The position numbers and the translations under genes are program-made. The notes beneath the pieces were generated by a model. The model worked only from the letters and a program-made list of their open reading frames with translations. It searched no databases and was not told where the DNA came from. A stretch of 64,000 nt of DNA from Odontocerum albicorne (taxonomy: Eukaryota > Arthropoda > Insecta > Trichoptera > Odontoceridae): the NCBI GenBank assembly GCA_949825065.1, contig OX463859.1, positions 2,515,137-2,579,136 of the forward strand, given 5' to 3'. Position 1 is the first letter of the stretch. Every line of letters starts with the position of its first letter. Below, one piece after another: positions 63,181 to 64,000 of the stretch.

Positions 63181-64000
63181 ATACACTACAACCTGGCGAA
63201 CTTATCGCCATGTTTCAAAAAGGTTTTGTTTCAAAACAGATTTTTTATAACAGAGTCTAACGCAAAGTTAATTAAAAGCAATATTCGAACAATAATTAAA
63301 TAACAAAAAATAAATCTCATAAAAAATAGACATAAGTGAAGTGTATAGGAGTTAGGAATTACAAATATTTTGAGGTAAACAATGTTTTTTTTTTTTTAAT
63401 TCTAAGATATGGAAAACAAACCAAAATAATTTAACATTTCTAAAACCCTTACACTAAACAATAGTATTACATTTTATATATTCTTGTGAACAACATTAAA
63501 CATAGAGACAACACACATCCCTTAACAACACTATAACATTCAATAAAACATTATTGTCGTTCATCTTCAAGTCTTCACATTTAACTGGAATATAATTCAA
63601 CTACAATTGACAAGGTATCGAACATGATTTAAAAAAAAAGACTCAACAAAAATATGAAAAACATCTAAAAATATAAATGATATATAAATATGATATAAAT
63701 TACTTTTTTTTTTTTAATTTATGTACAGTTTTCATAGGATAACAGTACAAGTTATTTAATAAATAAAAATAAATACTGTGGGATTAATTATTGCCAAATT
63801 CAGAAATTACAGAAAATATATTGTAAAGAAATTATAGATTATGATAATAATACGATATTGCATGTATGCTATTGATATCTACATCAAGTTTAACCGTCAT
63901 ATCGCCTGTTGAGAATCATAGTGGCGAAACTACAAAAAAATAAATTTTCGAGTTAAGTCTTCCAAATGGCACTAAAATGACTCATTTTTTACGAGCGTAA
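63181..64000. other. AT-rich intergenic DNA with a SINE tail fragment
   Basis: 63183-63220 (CACTACAACCTGGCGAACTT then ATCGCCATGT) is the end of a minus-strand SINE. Nothing else was recognised to the window edge. Confidence 0.48.

Overview
This is a window of animal nuclear DNA, almost certainly from an insect with a large, AT-rich, transposon-dense genome. The evidence is one clear cellular gene, a beta-adrenergic-like octopamine receptor (an arthropod family), together with mariner, pogo/Tigger, Penelope-like, RTE-like and other non-LTR elements, tRNA-derived SINEs and many TTAA-flanked MITEs. I cannot name the insect order from the sequence. Nothing bacterial or viral is seen: no operons and no CRISPR.

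The host gene lies at 29410-30570 (+). It is an uninterrupted 386-codon seven-transmembrane receptor closest, in my recollection, to the Octbeta2R subtype. A splice-acceptor-like sequence ends exactly at its ATG, so an upstream non-coding exon is likely. A polyadenylation signal lies about 175 bases after the stop. No other host exon could be supported.

Layout. 0-12.3 kb: transposase and LINE tails, a SINE, an internally deleted mariner (5365-5976), a 41-bp satellite, an internally deleted Tc1/mariner-type element (8342-8923) and a Tigger-like transposase remnant (11535-12228). 12.7-23.6 kb: an AAT microsatellite block, several minisatellites, LINE reverse-transcriptase C-termini and a SINE nested in a LINE. 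23.6-28.8 kb: a deleted mariner, a young 5'-truncated RTE-like LINE with an intact 653-codon reverse transcriptase frame and an 88-bp target duplication, a 52-bp satellite and a second deleted transposase. 28.9-31 kb: the receptor. 32-42 kb: LINE fragments, including a 379-bp deletion derivative with a perfect target duplication, SINEs and very AT-rich DNA. 42.2-44.1 kb: a foldback element followed by a cluster of TTAA-flanked MITEs, one nested inside another. 44.7-55 kb: LINE tails, a Penelope-like remnant with about 100-bp inverted ends, foldback MITEs and a 45-bp minisatellite open on both strands. 55-64 kb: TTAA and hAT-type MITEs, a 41-bp satellite, a second deleted mariner, a 1.76-kb Tigger-ended element with nested insertions, and a duplicated fragment encoding the start of a MADF domain.

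At least nineteen LINE 3' fragments are present and all are 5'-truncated. Apart from the 653-codon reverse transcriptase frame, no transposable element here keeps a complete catalytic gene, so the mobile part of the window is mostly non-autonomous or dead. The most notable patterns are the group of TTAA-flanked MITEs with unrelated ends but similar size and CpG-containing palindromes, and two transposon families whose internally deleted forms occur twice with the same breakpoint.
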